From contig CAZDWC010000002.1 of the NCBI GenBank assembly GCA_964509075.1, forward strand, positions 62,001 through 126,000: a stretch of 64,000 bases of DNA, given 5' to 3'. Both the position numbers and the translations under genes were made by a program. The stretch is from UBA7239 sp964509075. Lineage in GTDB: Bacteria > Pseudomonadota > Gammaproteobacteria > Pseudomonadales > UBA7239. Shown here one piece after another: positions 16,492-24,417 of the stretch; the stretch's first letter is position 1; each line of letters starts with the position of its first letter. Below the pieces are notes generated by a model that saw only the letters and a program-made list of their open reading frames with translations, had not been told where the DNA came from and did not search any database.

Positions 16492-17468
16492 CCGCCTATC
16501 CAGCGCATGACGGTTTCACTGCCACCAAACGCGACAGGCTGCTTGTCGGCCAGTGCGTCTTGCAAACGCTCGCGCAACTGCACAACAGCCTGTTCACGCG
16601 GCAGATCCAGCAGCTCGGCAATACTGTGGCGCTGCGTATTGCTGAGACAGCCATGGAGAAAGCCGGCAGATGACAAACGCAAACGTGAACACGTTGAACA
16701 AAACGGCAAGGAAGCATTGGCTATCACACCAAAAAAACCCTTGCCGGGAATTTCAAAGCGCGCCGCCGTGGCATCAAATTCCGCACTGGTGCGCACAAAA
16801 TCATGGCGCTGCGCGATCAGAGCCAGGATACGGCTCATCGGCACCAGCTCACGCGCATAGTCGGCATTGTTCTGCCAATGCCCCATGCGCATCAATTCAA
16901 TAAAGCGCAATTCGATATCGCGCGCCAGACAAAAATCCAGCAGAGGCAGAATCTGCTCTTCGTTCAGGGAACGCATGGGTACCATGTTGATCTTGACGCG
17001 CATACCGGCACCGCGCACCGCTTCGATGCCGGCCAGCACCGTGCGCAGATCGCCGCTGCGACAGATGGTGGCAAAGGCATCAGCATCCAGCGTATCCAGA
17101 CTGATATTGATGCGTTTGATGCCACTTTCTTTCAACACAGGCAGTTTCTGCAACAGGAACTGACCATTGGTGGTAATACTCACATCCGCCAGCGGCCGCT
17201 GCATGGCACCAAGGAGAAATTCATCAAACTGTGCGGACAACAGCGGCTCGCCACCCGTGATGCGCAGCTTGTCGATACCGGCAATCTCGATCAGATAATC
17301 GAGCGCCCGCAAAAACTGCGTTACCGACAATTCATGTCGCGCGCGGTGCAGTTGTTTGCCGGCCGGCACGCAATACTGACAGGCGTAATTGCAGGCAGCC
17401 GTGAGGCTGACACGCAAGTTGCGAAAGGATCGCCCCTGCCCGTCTACCAGACGCGGCTGCAGTGACAT
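16488..17468 (-). CDS. moaA: GTP 3',8-cyclase MoaA
   Basis: MoaA is a radical-SAM enzyme that, with MoaC, converts GTP into cyclic pyranopterin monophosphate, the first step of molybdenum cofactor synthesis. The N-terminal [4Fe-4S] motif is CxxxCxxC (Cys26, Cys30, Cys33). The C-terminal substrate cluster is C-x2-C-x13-C (Cys257, Cys260, Cys274), and the protein ends in Gly-Gly, which is needed for activity. The product is 326 residues. It lies between thrH (4 bp away) and the transporter; no other moa or moe gene is present in the window. Confidence 0.93.
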   Translation of the reverse strand: MSLQPRLVDGQGRSFRNLRVSLTAACNYACQYCVPAGKQLHRARHELSVTQFLRALDYLIEIAGIDKLRITGGEPLLSAQFDEFLLGAMQRPLADVSITTNGQFLLQKLPVLKESGIKRINISLDTLDADAFATICRSGDLRTVLAGIEAVRGAGMRVKINMVPMRSLNEEQILPLLDFCLARDIELRFIELMRMGHWQNNADYARELVPMSRILALIAQRHDFVRTSAEFDATAARFEIPGKGFFGVIANASLPFCSTCSRLRLSSAGFLHGCLSNTQRHSIAELLDLPREQAVVQLRERLQDALADKQPVAFGGSETVMRWIGG

Positions 17469-17472
17469 GACG

Positions 17473-18090
17473 TTACAGCGTCAACTGTCGGTTGCTGGCT
17501 TTGATGAATTCCTTTTTCAGGTCGTCATAGCTGTGCACCGCCGGAAATTGCGGGAATTCGCGAATCACATTGTCAGGCGCGTGAAACAGGATGCCAGCAT
17601 CGGCTTCCGACAACATGCCGGTGTCGTTGTAGGAATCGCCCGCAGCGATAGTGCGGTAATACAGTGACTTGAAGGCAACAATCGTCTGGCGTTTGGGATC
17701 GCGCTGACGAATGTGGTAATCGACCACATGACCATTGTCGTCCACTTCAAGATTGTGGCAGAACAGCGTCGGATAACCGAGCTGACGCATCAGTGGCTGT
17801 GCAAACTGGTAGAACGTGTCGGAGATGATCACCACCTGAAAGCGTTCACGCAGCCAATCGACAAACTCTTTCGCTCCCGGCAGCGGCTGCAGCTGTGAAA
17901 TCACTTCCTGAATCTGCGGCAAGCCGTAGCCGTGCTTGTCGAGCAGGCGCAACCTCTGCTGCATCAGCACATCGTAATCGGGAATGTCGCGCGTGGTGGC
18001 ACGCAATTCCTTGATGCCGGTATGCTCGGCAAAGGCGATCCAGATTTCAGGAACCAGTACACCTTCAAGGTCCAGACAGGCAATTTCCAC
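17473..18090 (-). CDS. thrH: Phosphoserine phosphatase / homoserine phosphotransferase ThrH
   Basis: A HAD-family enzyme characterised in Pseudomonas as a bifunctional phosphoserine phosphatase that can transfer phosphate to homoserine, linking serine and threonine synthesis. The product closely resembles it: MEIACLDLEGVLVPEIW at the start (HAD motif I DLEG), IISDTFYQF (motif II), DPKRQTIVAFKSLYY, and GDSYNDTGMLSEADAGILFHAP (motifs III/IV). GTG 18090 gives 205 residues, the family length; the open frame extends 20 codons further without support. First gene of a thrH-moaA-transporter run. Confidence 0.94.
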   Translation of the reverse strand: MEIACLDLEGVLVPEIWIAFAEHTGIKELRATTRDIPDYDVLMQQRLRLLDKHGYGLPQIQEVISQLQPLPGAKEFVDWLRERFQVVIISDTFYQFAQPLMRQLGYPTLFCHNLEVDDNGHVVDYHIRQRDPKRQTIVAFKSLYYRTIAAGDSYNDTGMLSEADAGILFHAPDNVIREFPQFPAVHSYDDLKKEFIKASNRQLTL

Positions 18091-18284
18091 AGCAGGTACT
18101 CGCAACGGATAACAGGCAGAACAGTTTACCAGATGATGCTTCCCAACCAATGTCGGCGATCAATCCCGGCAGCAGACCCACGGTTTTCCACACACGCATT
18201 TGCCGCAAATGTCCCCTGTCTCGGCTTCGCCTCAACGCATGACTGCGCTACAGTCTCAGCACAACAACACGCCCGGAGCTCACC

Positions 18285-19208
18285 GTGAACATCATCGCCA
18301 CTGCAGCACTTCTGCTGGTCACTCTGCTGGTTGTACCGGCCGCAAGTTTATTGAACGGCGTCGCACTCGGGCCACTGGAGTGGCAAGCCTTGCACACACT
18401 GATGTGGATCGTTGGCGCCGTGATTGCTTACTGCTTTATTGTTGGCGAGCTGACCAACAACGTGAGCCAGGTCGACAAGTTGTGGAGTCTGGTACCAATT
18501 GCCTACGCATGGACGGTGGCCGCCTACGGCGATTATTCACCGCGACTGGTACTGATGAGCGTACTGGTTACGCTGTGGGGCGCGCGCCTCACCTACAATT
18601 TCTCACGCCACGGCGCCTACCAATGGAAGTTCTGGGGCGGCCATGAAGATTACCGCTGGTCCGTGCTGCGCGAACGTGCGGAATTCCAGCCGCGCTGGCG
18701 CTGGACGCTGTTCAACCTGCTGTTCATTTCCGGCTACCAGAATATTTTGATTCTGCTGTTCACGCTGCCCACCCTTATCGCACTGCAAAACAACCAGTCA
18801 CCGCTCAACGCGCTCGACTTTATCGCTGCAGCACTCATGCTCGGTTTTCTCGTGTATGAAACCGTAGCCGACCAGCAACACTGGAATTTCCAGAGCAAGA
18901 AATGGGCGATGATACGCGCGGGCGAAGCACTCACCGGCGACTACCAGAAAGGTTTTCTCGACAAGGGCCTGTGGTCGCTGTCACGCCATCCTAACTACTT
19001 TGCCGAGCAGAGCATCTGGGTATGCTTCTACCTGTTCAGCATCGCCGCCTCCGGCCAGTGGTTCAACTGGACGATTGCCGGCTGCCTGTTGCTGATGGTG
19101 ATGTTCCAGGGCAGCGCCGGTTTCAGCGAAGAAACCAGCGCCGGCAAATACCCGGACTATGGGGATTACCAAAAGCGCGTGCCGAAATTCATTCCACGCT
19201 TCTGGTAA
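18285..19208 (+). CDS. DUF1295 family membrane protein (steroid 5-alpha-reductase-like fold)
   Basis: A 307-residue polytopic membrane protein with the DUF1295 signature: DKLWSLVPIAYAW in the second segment, GARLTYNFSRHGAYQWKFWGGHEDYRW, and the C-terminal LWSLSRHPNYFAEQSIWVCFYLF. The C-terminal region is related to NADPH-dependent steroid reductases and isoprenylcysteine methyltransferases, but no substrate is known for bacterial members. GTG 18285 has GGAG nine bases upstream. The gene stands alone, divergent from thrH, and ends at a strong bidirectional terminator shared with sucD. Confidence 0.9.
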   Translation: MNIIATAALLLVTLLVVPAASLLNGVALGPLEWQALHTLMWIVGAVIAYCFIVGELTNNVSQVDKLWSLVPIAYAWTVAAYGDYSPRLVLMSVLVTLWGARLTYNFSRHGAYQWKFWGGHEDYRWSVLRERAEFQPRWRWTLFNLLFISGYQNILILLFTLPTLIALQNNQSPLNALDFIAAALMLGFLVYETVADQQHWNFQSKKWAMIRAGEALTGDYQKGFLDKGLWSLSRHPNYFAEQSIWVCFYLFSIAASGQWFNWTIAGCLLLMVMFQGSAGFSEETSAGKYPDYGDYQKRVPKFIPRFW

Positions 19209-19220
19209 AGCTTCCACAAT

Positions 19221-19250
19221 AAAAAAGGGCAGCTTGCGCTGCCCTTTTTT
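19221..19250. terminator. Bidirectional rho-independent terminator
   Basis: A perfect 13-bp stem (AAAAAAGGGCAGC / GCTGCCCTTTTTT) with a four-base loop. The flanking A and T runs make it functional in both directions. It separates the convergent DUF1295 gene and sucD. Confidence 0.95.
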
Positions 19251-19270
19251 GAACCACTGAAACGAAAAGC

Positions 19271-20146
19271 TTATTTCCAGTTGGTCACTGCACGCAGGCC
19301 ATTGGCGATTTCCGCCAAACTGCGCACGGTTTTCACACCAGCATCTTCGAGTGCAGCAAACTTCTCGTCCGCCGTGCCTTTGCCGCCGGAGATGATGGCA
19401 CCCGCGTGGCCCATACGCTTGCCTTTCGGTGCAGTTACACCAGCAATGTAGGAAACCACCGGCTTGGTGACGTTCGCTTTGATGAACGCTGCCGCTTCTT
19501 CTTCAGCGGAGCCACCGATTTCGCCGATCATGACGATGGCTTCGGTCTGCGGGTCGTTCTGGAACAAGGTCAGGATGTCGATGAAGTTGCTACCCGGGAT
19601 CGGGTCGCCGCCGATACCGACGCAAGTGGACTGGCCGAAACCGGCGTCCGTGGTCTGCTTGACCGCTTCATAGGTCAGGGTGCCGGAGCGCGACACGATA
19701 CCGACTTTACCCGGCAGGTGAATGTGGCCAGGCATGATGCCGATCTTGCACTCGCCCGGGGTGATGACGCCGGGGCAGTTGGGGCCGATCAAGCGCACAC
19801 CCAGTGTGTCGCAAGCTACTTTGCACTCCAGCATGTCCAGCGTCGGGATACCTTCGGTGATGCACACAATCAGCTTCACGCCGCTGTTGGCCGCTTCGAG
19901 AATGGAATCTTTGCAGAACGGTGCTGGCACGTAGATCACGGAAGCATCTGCGCCGGTTTCATTCACGGCATCTTTCACCGTGTTGAAAATCGGCAGGCCG
20001 AGGTGCTTGCCGCCGCCTTTGCCCGGGGTAACACCGCCGACCATCTTGGTGCCGTACGCAATCGCCTGTTCAGAGTGCAGGGTACCCTGAGAACCGGTGA
20101 AACCCTGACAGATAACCTTGGTGTTCTTGTTGATCAAAACGCTCAT
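19271..20146 (-). CDS. sucD: Succinyl-CoA synthetase alpha subunit SucD
   Basis: The alpha subunit of succinyl-CoA synthetase binds CoA and carries the phosphorylated His of the TCA-cycle substrate-level phosphorylation step. The 291-residue product shows the CoA-binding N-terminus (TKVICQGFTGSQGTLHSEQAIAYGTKMVGGV), RLIGPNCPGVI, and the active-site His region KGKRMGHAGAIISGGKGTA. It starts inside the sucC stop codon (ATGA overlap) and ends at the shared bidirectional terminator. Confidence 0.97.
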   Translation of the reverse strand: MSVLINKNTKVICQGFTGSQGTLHSEQAIAYGTKMVGGVTPGKGGGKHLGLPIFNTVKDAVNETGADASVIYVPAPFCKDSILEAANSGVKLIVCITEGIPTLDMLECKVACDTLGVRLIGPNCPGVITPGECKIGIMPGHIHLPGKVGIVSRSGTLTYEAVKQTTDAGFGQSTCVGIGGDPIPGSNFIDILTLFQNDPQTEAIVMIGEIGGSAEEEAAAFIKANVTKPVVSYIAGVTAPKGKRMGHAGAIISGGKGTADEKFAALEDAGVKTVRSLAEIANGLRAVTNWK

Positions 20147-21312
20147 TTGGCACCTCCGGCAGCTGCTACAACTTTTTCGGCCGCATCGGTGAGGCCATTG
20201 GCAGCGATGATGTTGAGGCCGGATTCGGCCAGTTTCTTCGCGCCCAGCTCGGCGTTGTTGCCTTCGAGGCGCACCACAACAGGCACTTTGACGCCCACTT
20301 CCGCGACAGCGCCCATGATGCCGTCGGCAATCAGGTCGCAGCGCACGATACCGCCGAAGATGTTGACGAGAACCGCTTTCACGTTGCTGTCAGACAGGAT
20401 GATCTTGAACGCTTCAGTCACGCGCTCTTTGGTTGCACCGCCGCCCACGTCGAGGAAGTTGGCAGGCTGGCCGCCGTGCAGTTTTACGATATCCATGGTG
20501 CCCATGGCCAGACCGGCGCCGTTGACCATGCAGCCAATGTTGCCTTCCAGTGCCACGTAGTTCAGTTCCCACTGGGAAGCCAGCGCTTCGCGCTCGTCAT
20601 CCTGTGAAGGATCGTGCATTTCGCGCAGCTGTGGCTGGCGATACAGGGCGTTGCCGTCGGCAGCGATCTTGGCGTCGAGGCAGTGCAGGTTGCCGGCAGT
20701 GGTGATCACCAGCGGGTTGACTTCGATCAGCGCCAGGTCTTTTTCCTGGAACAGCTTGGCGAGGCCGAGGAAGATGTTAGTGAACTGCTTGATCTGCTCA
20801 CCTTCCAGACCCAGCTGGAACGCCAGCTCGCGACCCTGGTAAGGTTGCGCGCCAGTCAGGGGATCAATAACAGCCTTGAGGATTTTTTCCGGGGTTTCGT
20901 GGGCAACTTTTTCGATTTCCACGCCACCTTCAGTAGAAGCCATGAACACGATGCGACGGCTGGAGCGATCCAGCACGGCGCCGAGGTACAGTTCCTTGGC
21001 GATGTCAGTGCAGGCTTCCACCAGAATCTTGTTAACCGGCTGGCCGTTTTCGTCTGTCTGGTAAGTCACCAGACGCTTGCCCAGCCACTGGGCGGCAAAT
21101 TCCTTGATCTCATCCTTGGTCTTGACCAGTTTTACACCGCCGGCCTTGCCGCGGCCACCCGCGTGCACCTGGGCTTTCACCACCCACTCTTTGCCGCCGA
21201 TGGTGTCCGCCGCTTCTACTGCCTCTTTGGCAGAGCCGACAGCATAACCCTTGGATACGGGCAAGCCGTACTGGGCGAACAACAGTTTGCCCTGATACTC
21301 ATGAAGATTCAT
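20143..21312 (-). CDS. sucC: Succinyl-CoA synthetase beta subunit SucC
   Basis: The beta subunit, with an ATP-grasp domain (MNLHEYQGKLLFAQYGLPVSKGY at the start, WVVKAQVHAGGRGKAGGVKL) and the C-terminal ligase domain (LVNIFGGIVRCDLIADGI). It pairs with SucD to make ATP from succinyl-CoA. At 389 residues it has family length. The 243-bp region upstream contains a perfect 10-bp inverted repeat, so sucCD may have its own promoter or leader rather than depend on the iron genes before it. Confidence 0.97.
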   Translation of the reverse strand: MNLHEYQGKLLFAQYGLPVSKGYAVGSAKEAVEAADTIGGKEWVVKAQVHAGGRGKAGGVKLVKTKDEIKEFAAQWLGKRLVTYQTDENGQPVNKILVEACTDIAKELYLGAVLDRSSRRIVFMASTEGGVEIEKVAHETPEKILKAVIDPLTGAQPYQGRELAFQLGLEGEQIKQFTNIFLGLAKLFQEKDLALIEVNPLVITTAGNLHCLDAKIAADGNALYRQPQLREMHDPSQDDEREALASQWELNYVALEGNIGCMVNGAGLAMGTMDIVKLHGGQPANFLDVGGGATKERVTEAFKIILSDSNVKAVLVNIFGGIVRCDLIADGIMGAVAEVGVKVPVVVRLEGNNAELGAKKLAESGLNIIAANGLTDAAEKVVAAAGGAK

Positions 21313-21421
21313 GTTTTACCGCTCTCTACTGACCCGGCAAGACGCCGGTTTTGCCTGAAACGGCAGAGCCTGTGAGAGATGGCCCTGCCCCCAAAATAAC
21401 GCGCGCGAAGTTTACACGCTC

Positions 21422-21453
21422 AATGGCCGCATCCCAACCACTTTGCGGCCATT
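21422..21453. repeat. Perfect 10-bp inverted repeat upstream of sucC
   Basis: AATGGCCGCA and TGCGGCCATT flank a 12-base loop. There is no T-run on either side, so it is not a standard intrinsic terminator. It lies between the zinc-ribbon gene and sucC and could be an mRNA processing or stability structure, or an operator. Confidence 0.6.
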
Positions 21454-21555
21454 CCCGAGCTGAAAAGCCCCTTGAGTCTAGATCAACATCAAGCTTTCAC
21501 CATTCGGGTGCATTACTGCGGACAGATGCACCAAAAAGACGGGTATTGCCCCCGC

Positions 21556-22332
21556 CTAGGAAACTTCATGCAAATTCTTGAGGTTCTGCCACTGCCGATA
21601 CAGCAGCACCGTCGCCCACAACAATCCCAGCAGCATGACCGCGATACCCAACACGAAGCTTTCATGAGCCATGCGATAACAATTGCCGACATCCCCCCAA
21701 CGCTCGAGAAGATTGCCCCAATCGTGGGACTCCTCGCCATGACCGCCCACCAGCGGCAGCATTCGGTATTCGGCATCGCGGATGTAAGGAGACAGATCAA
21801 CCAGGTTCTGCCCGCTCCACCACAGCATCAGTGCCGCCGCGAAATTATCGCGCTGCTGCAAGACGAACACAGCCAGCAGCCCCAGCGGCATCAGAACCTG
21901 GAACAGGCTCCCGCCAAGAATCATCATGAAATCGCCAAAAGGACTGAAAAACACATGGCCGAATTCATGAAACGGCAGATTGATGTTATGCAGGAATGAT
22001 CCGCCGATGATCTCCCAGCTCATGCCACTGCGCGCGAAATGGATCGTCCACCATACAAAACCGATCAACAACATAACACGCGCGCCAAACGCAAGACTGT
22101 CCGTGCGTTCCGGCACCTCCATCAACAGAGCAAACAGACGGGAAGATCGGGAGGCAGCATCCGCATCTCCGTCTTCATGCGGAGCATCGTCGGCATCCTG
22201 CTCTTTCACCGACTGCGCAACGTGACGATCAAGCCATTTCTGGTAGGCAATGCCGCATTTCGGACAGATGCCCGCGTGGACATTGGCGTCTTGCGGCTGA
22301 CGTTGATAGTTACACTTCGGACACTGCTGCAT
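21556..22332 (-). CDS. Zinc-ribbon membrane protein with HExxH (M50-like) motif
   Basis: A 258-residue protein. Residues 4-26 form a zinc-ribbon pattern with two CxxC pairs (CPKC at 4-7 and 23-26). An acidic linker follows (about 46-60), then several membrane segments with HEFGH at 122-126, preceded by NLP and followed by a PFGDFMMILGGS segment, and a final C-terminal helix. HExxH within a hydrophobic region resembles M50-type intramembrane proteases, but no NxxPxPxLDG motif is seen, so peptidase activity is unproven. It follows the FTR1-barrel gene by 38 bp and is probably in the same iron-regulated transcript. Function unknown. Confidence 0.72.
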   Translation of the reverse strand: MQQCPKCNYQRQPQDANVHAGICPKCGIAYQKWLDRHVAQSVKEQDADDAPHEDGDADAASRSSRLFALLMEVPERTDSLAFGARVMLLIGFVWWTIHFARSGMSWEIIGGSFLHNINLPFHEFGHVFFSPFGDFMMILGGSLFQVLMPLGLLAVFVLQQRDNFAAALMLWWSGQNLVDLSPYIRDAEYRMLPLVGGHGEESHDWGNLLERWGDVGNCYRMAHESFVLGIAVMLLGLLWATVLLYRQWQNLKNLHEVS

Positions 22333-22342
22333 GGCCTAGAAG

Positions 22343-22363
22343 CCCCCTGTGACGCACAGGGGG
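22343..22363 (-). other. Perfect 9-bp hairpin before the zinc-ribbon gene
   Basis: CCCCCTGTG and CACAGGGGG pair around a three-base loop between the FTR1-barrel stop codon and the start codon of the next gene. Without a T-run it is more likely an mRNA stability or translation-control element than a terminator. Confidence 0.6.
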
Positions 22364-22370
22364 AATTCTA

Positions 22371-23954
22371 TCAGTACATTTCATATTCCAACTGAAAACG
22401 CAGCGTGTAGTCAGCCGTATCGTCGGTCACACCGGCAAGAACAGCCGCATCGTACTTGAACTTGTTGGTGCCCGTTTTCAGCGTGCCGAAAATGGCCGGC
22501 CCCAATTTATGTTCCTGATCGTGTGGTGCTGCCGGATTGCTCCAGTTGCCGATTTCTCCCATACCCTGCACACCCCACTCCAGCAGTGGATCGCCTTTTA
22601 CGCGCGTCTGCCAAGTGTATTCAAATTCGGTTTCATGATCGGCCTTGCTGCCGAAGTCACGCACCCAGATCAGGTTAAGGTTGTTCACCGTCGCACCGAT
22701 TTCTTTCTGGAACATCGGGCCGGTTTCCAACACTTTGGCCTCATCGCCATCATCCGGAAATACAAACTCGGCAAACCAACCCAGATCCGCCCAGTATTGG
22801 CCCGGCTCGGTGAGTTGAAACACGTTGACCCACTCGAGCTCCGTGTAATGCTCGCTCTGGCTGGGCTCTTTCTCCCATTTGAACTCCACTTCCGAGAACC
22901 ACCAGCTGGTCATGCCATGACCGATAGCCAGCTTGGCCGCAGATTCGCCATCCACATCATCACGCTGATCGACATAAGTGCCGCCGAGAAACTCCAGCTC
23001 CGTTTCGCCTTGCTCGACGTTTGGCGTGTAGACCTTGCTCGCCGGGCCCGCCTGCGCCGGTGCACTGCTGCCAGCCAGCCACACGGTTCCGACCAGCACC
23101 AGCAAGGCTACGCCCTGCCTGGCGACAATCGCAGTTGCAGACAACGAACGCTGATCACGGATTTTGACGATTTTCATGGCTACTCCAATGCTCGTGAGGG
23201 TCAACAAATAAACAGCTATCTGCATACCCATCGGAGCCGCGTCATAGCCAATCAAGGTATGCAGCACACTGCCCAAAGGACTTGCATTGCTCACCAAAGC
23301 GGAAATATCCCAGATGCGGCCACCCCAGGCTGGCAACCAGTCGGCCTGCACCAGAAATTTGGCCGCTTGCGAGGCCATGCCCGCCGCCAGCAGCAGAATC
23401 ATCCAGCCGGTCACAGCAAAGAAATGCCGTGTCGGGATGCGCAACAAGCCGGCATACATCGCGCCGCCAACCACGATGCCCGCCAACAGACCACCTGCCC
23501 CACCGGCAAGCATGGCCATATGGCCTACGCCTTGTGCTGCCTGCCCATGCAGGAACAGCACGATTTCGGAGCCTTCACGCAGCACGGCAAAAGCGACCAC
23601 CAGCAATAGCGCATACGGCGGCTCGCCACCCTGGCTCACGGCACCACCCACCTGCTTCATCTGCGCTACCAGTTCGCGGCTGTGGCTCGCCATCCAGATG
23701 TTGTGCCACGCCAGCATGGCGACGGCGGCCAACAACACGAAGGCATTGAACAACTCCTGCCCCATGCCATCCGCCAATTCCACCAACACATCAGCCACGC
23801 CGGCAACGGCAACGGCTCCCAGCACACCTGCCAGCACACCGGATGTGATCCACGCACCACGGCGCAAGACGCCCTGGGTCGCCGCCGCGACGATACCGAT
23901 AATCAACGCAGCTTCAAGAATTTCCCTGAAGACAATAATGGCAGTGGCAAACAT
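22371..23954 (-). CDS. FTR1-family iron permease fused in frame to a signal-peptide-bearing beta-barrel-like protein
   Basis: Residues 1-259 form an FTR1/EfeU-type permease with seven predicted helices and both iron-binding REXXE motifs, REILE (10-14) and REGSE (126-130). No stop codon follows. Residue 260 is a Met that begins a convincing Sec signal peptide (basic start, core GVALLVLVGTVWLAG, AQA cleavage site at about 302), leading into a 225-residue, Trp/Tyr/Glu-rich region of alternating strands ending in a Tyr, like an outer-membrane barrel. The internal ATG at 23177 has GGAG five bases upstream. So the gene may encode a 527-residue fusion, two overlapping products, or both. Iron uptake is supported by the upstream cupredoxin and Fur-like promoter. 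Confidence 0.83.
   Translation of the reverse strand: MFATAIIVFREILEAALIIGIVAAATQGVLRRGAWITSGVLAGVLGAVAVAGVADVLVELADGMGQELFNAFVLLAAVAMLAWHNIWMASHSRELVAQMKQVGGAVSQGGEPPYALLLVVAFAVLREGSEIVLFLHGQAAQGVGHMAMLAGGAGGLLAGIVVGGAMYAGLLRIPTRHFFAVTGWMILLLAAGMASQAAKFLVQADWLPAWGGRIWDISALVSNASPLGSVLHTLIGYDAAPMGMQIAVYLLTLTSIGVAMKIVKIRDQRSLSATAIVARQGVALLVLVGTVWLAGSSAPAQAGPASKVYTPNVEQGETELEFLGGTYVDQRDDVDGESAAKLAIGHGMTSWWFSEVEFKWEKEPSQSEHYTELEWVNVFQLTEPGQYWADLGWFAEFVFPDDGDEAKVLETGPMFQKEIGATVNNLNLIWVRDFGSKADHETEFEYTWQTRVKGDPLLEWGVQGMGEIGNWSNPAAPHDQEHKLGPAIFGTLKTGTNKFKYDAAVLAGVTDDTADYTLRFQLEYEMY
23175..23186 (-). promoter_or_regulatory. Internal ribosome-binding site and start codon within the FTR1-barrel gene
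   Basis: On the minus strand GGAG lies five bases before an in-frame ATG at codon 260 of the permease reading frame. Initiation here would give a free 268-residue exported protein (22371-23177) with an ordinary signal peptide. Confidence 0.6.
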
Positions 23955-24000
23955 GGATTAAACCCCAAAGGATCAAAAGCTTACGCCAAACTTCTGGAAA

Positions 24001-24345
24001 TCACTTCACCACAATCTTGCCCTGGGCGGTGGCCTCGTGGAACTCCCCGAAGAAGGGGTAGACACCCGCTTCGAGCGGGCCGATATAGATTTTTGCCTGG
24101 CTGTTGCCGGGAATCACTTTCTCGCGATTGAGTTCATGACTCTCGAATTCCTCCGGCGTGCTGTCCTGATTATCGACCAGCAGGCGCACTTTCACGCCAG
24201 CCGGCACCGTGAGCTCTGCAGGTTGGAAGCGGTGATCCTTGATGACGAGGGTAAACTCGGGGACTTCGCCGGCATGAGCGAGAGAGAGCGCTGCCGCGCA
24301 TGCCAGCGCCGTAGAAACAACACGCAAAGACTGTAAACGAAACAT
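24001..24345 (-). CDS. Periplasmic cupredoxin-domain protein of an iron-uptake system (EfeO N-domain-like)
   Basis: A 114-residue exported protein: signal peptide ending near ALSLAHA, then a single cupredoxin fold with KDHRFQPAELTVPAGVKVRLLVDNQD, a SHELNREKV segment, and GPLEAGVYPFFGEFHEATAQGKI. This resembles the cupredoxin module of EfeO and small iron-transport cupredoxins found next to FTR1 permeases. It probably oxidises or hands iron to the permease (inference from family). GAGGTG precedes ATG 24345. It is the first gene of the iron module, 46 bp before the permease. Confidence 0.85.
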   Translation of the reverse strand: MFRLQSLRVVSTALACAAALSLAHAGEVPEFTLVIKDHRFQPAELTVPAGVKVRLLVDNQDSTPEEFESHELNREKVIPGNSQAKIYIGPLEAGVYPFFGEFHEATAQGKIVVK

Positions 24346-24370
24346 GATTCACCTCACTATCGACAAACAA

Positions 24371-24398
24371 ATGATAATGGATATCATTCTATCGTCAA
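24371..24398 (-). promoter_or_regulatory. Sigma-70-type promoter of the iron-uptake module
   Basis: On the minus strand, -35 TTGACG (24393-24398) and -10 TATCAT (24371-24376), each 5/6 to consensus, are separated by 16 bp. The predicted start is near 24364, about 19 bases before the cupredoxin ATG. Confidence 0.72.
24373..24391. promoter_or_regulatory. Fur-box-like operator over the -10 and spacer
   Basis: GATAATGGATATCATTCTA matches the 19-base Fur consensus GATAATGATAATCATTATC at 14 positions by my count and covers the -10 element and most of the spacer. A second AT-rich Fur-like half array (AATAATTCTCACTATT on the minus strand, 24397-24415) overlaps the -35. Iron-dependent repression is the expected consequence. 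Confidence 0.75.
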
Positions 24399-24417
24399 TA
24401 GTGAGAATTATTTTTAT

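Noticed and set aside
21472..21486. TTGAGTCTAGATCAA upstream of sucC as an FNR site
   Set aside because: Spacing and the fifth base do not fit TTGAT-N4-ATCAA; only the outer TTGA/TCAA match.
22371..23954. Treating the FTR1-barrel gene simply as two separate genes
   Set aside because: There is no stop codon between the two parts, so a fused product must be considered; I kept one CDS and marked the internal start.
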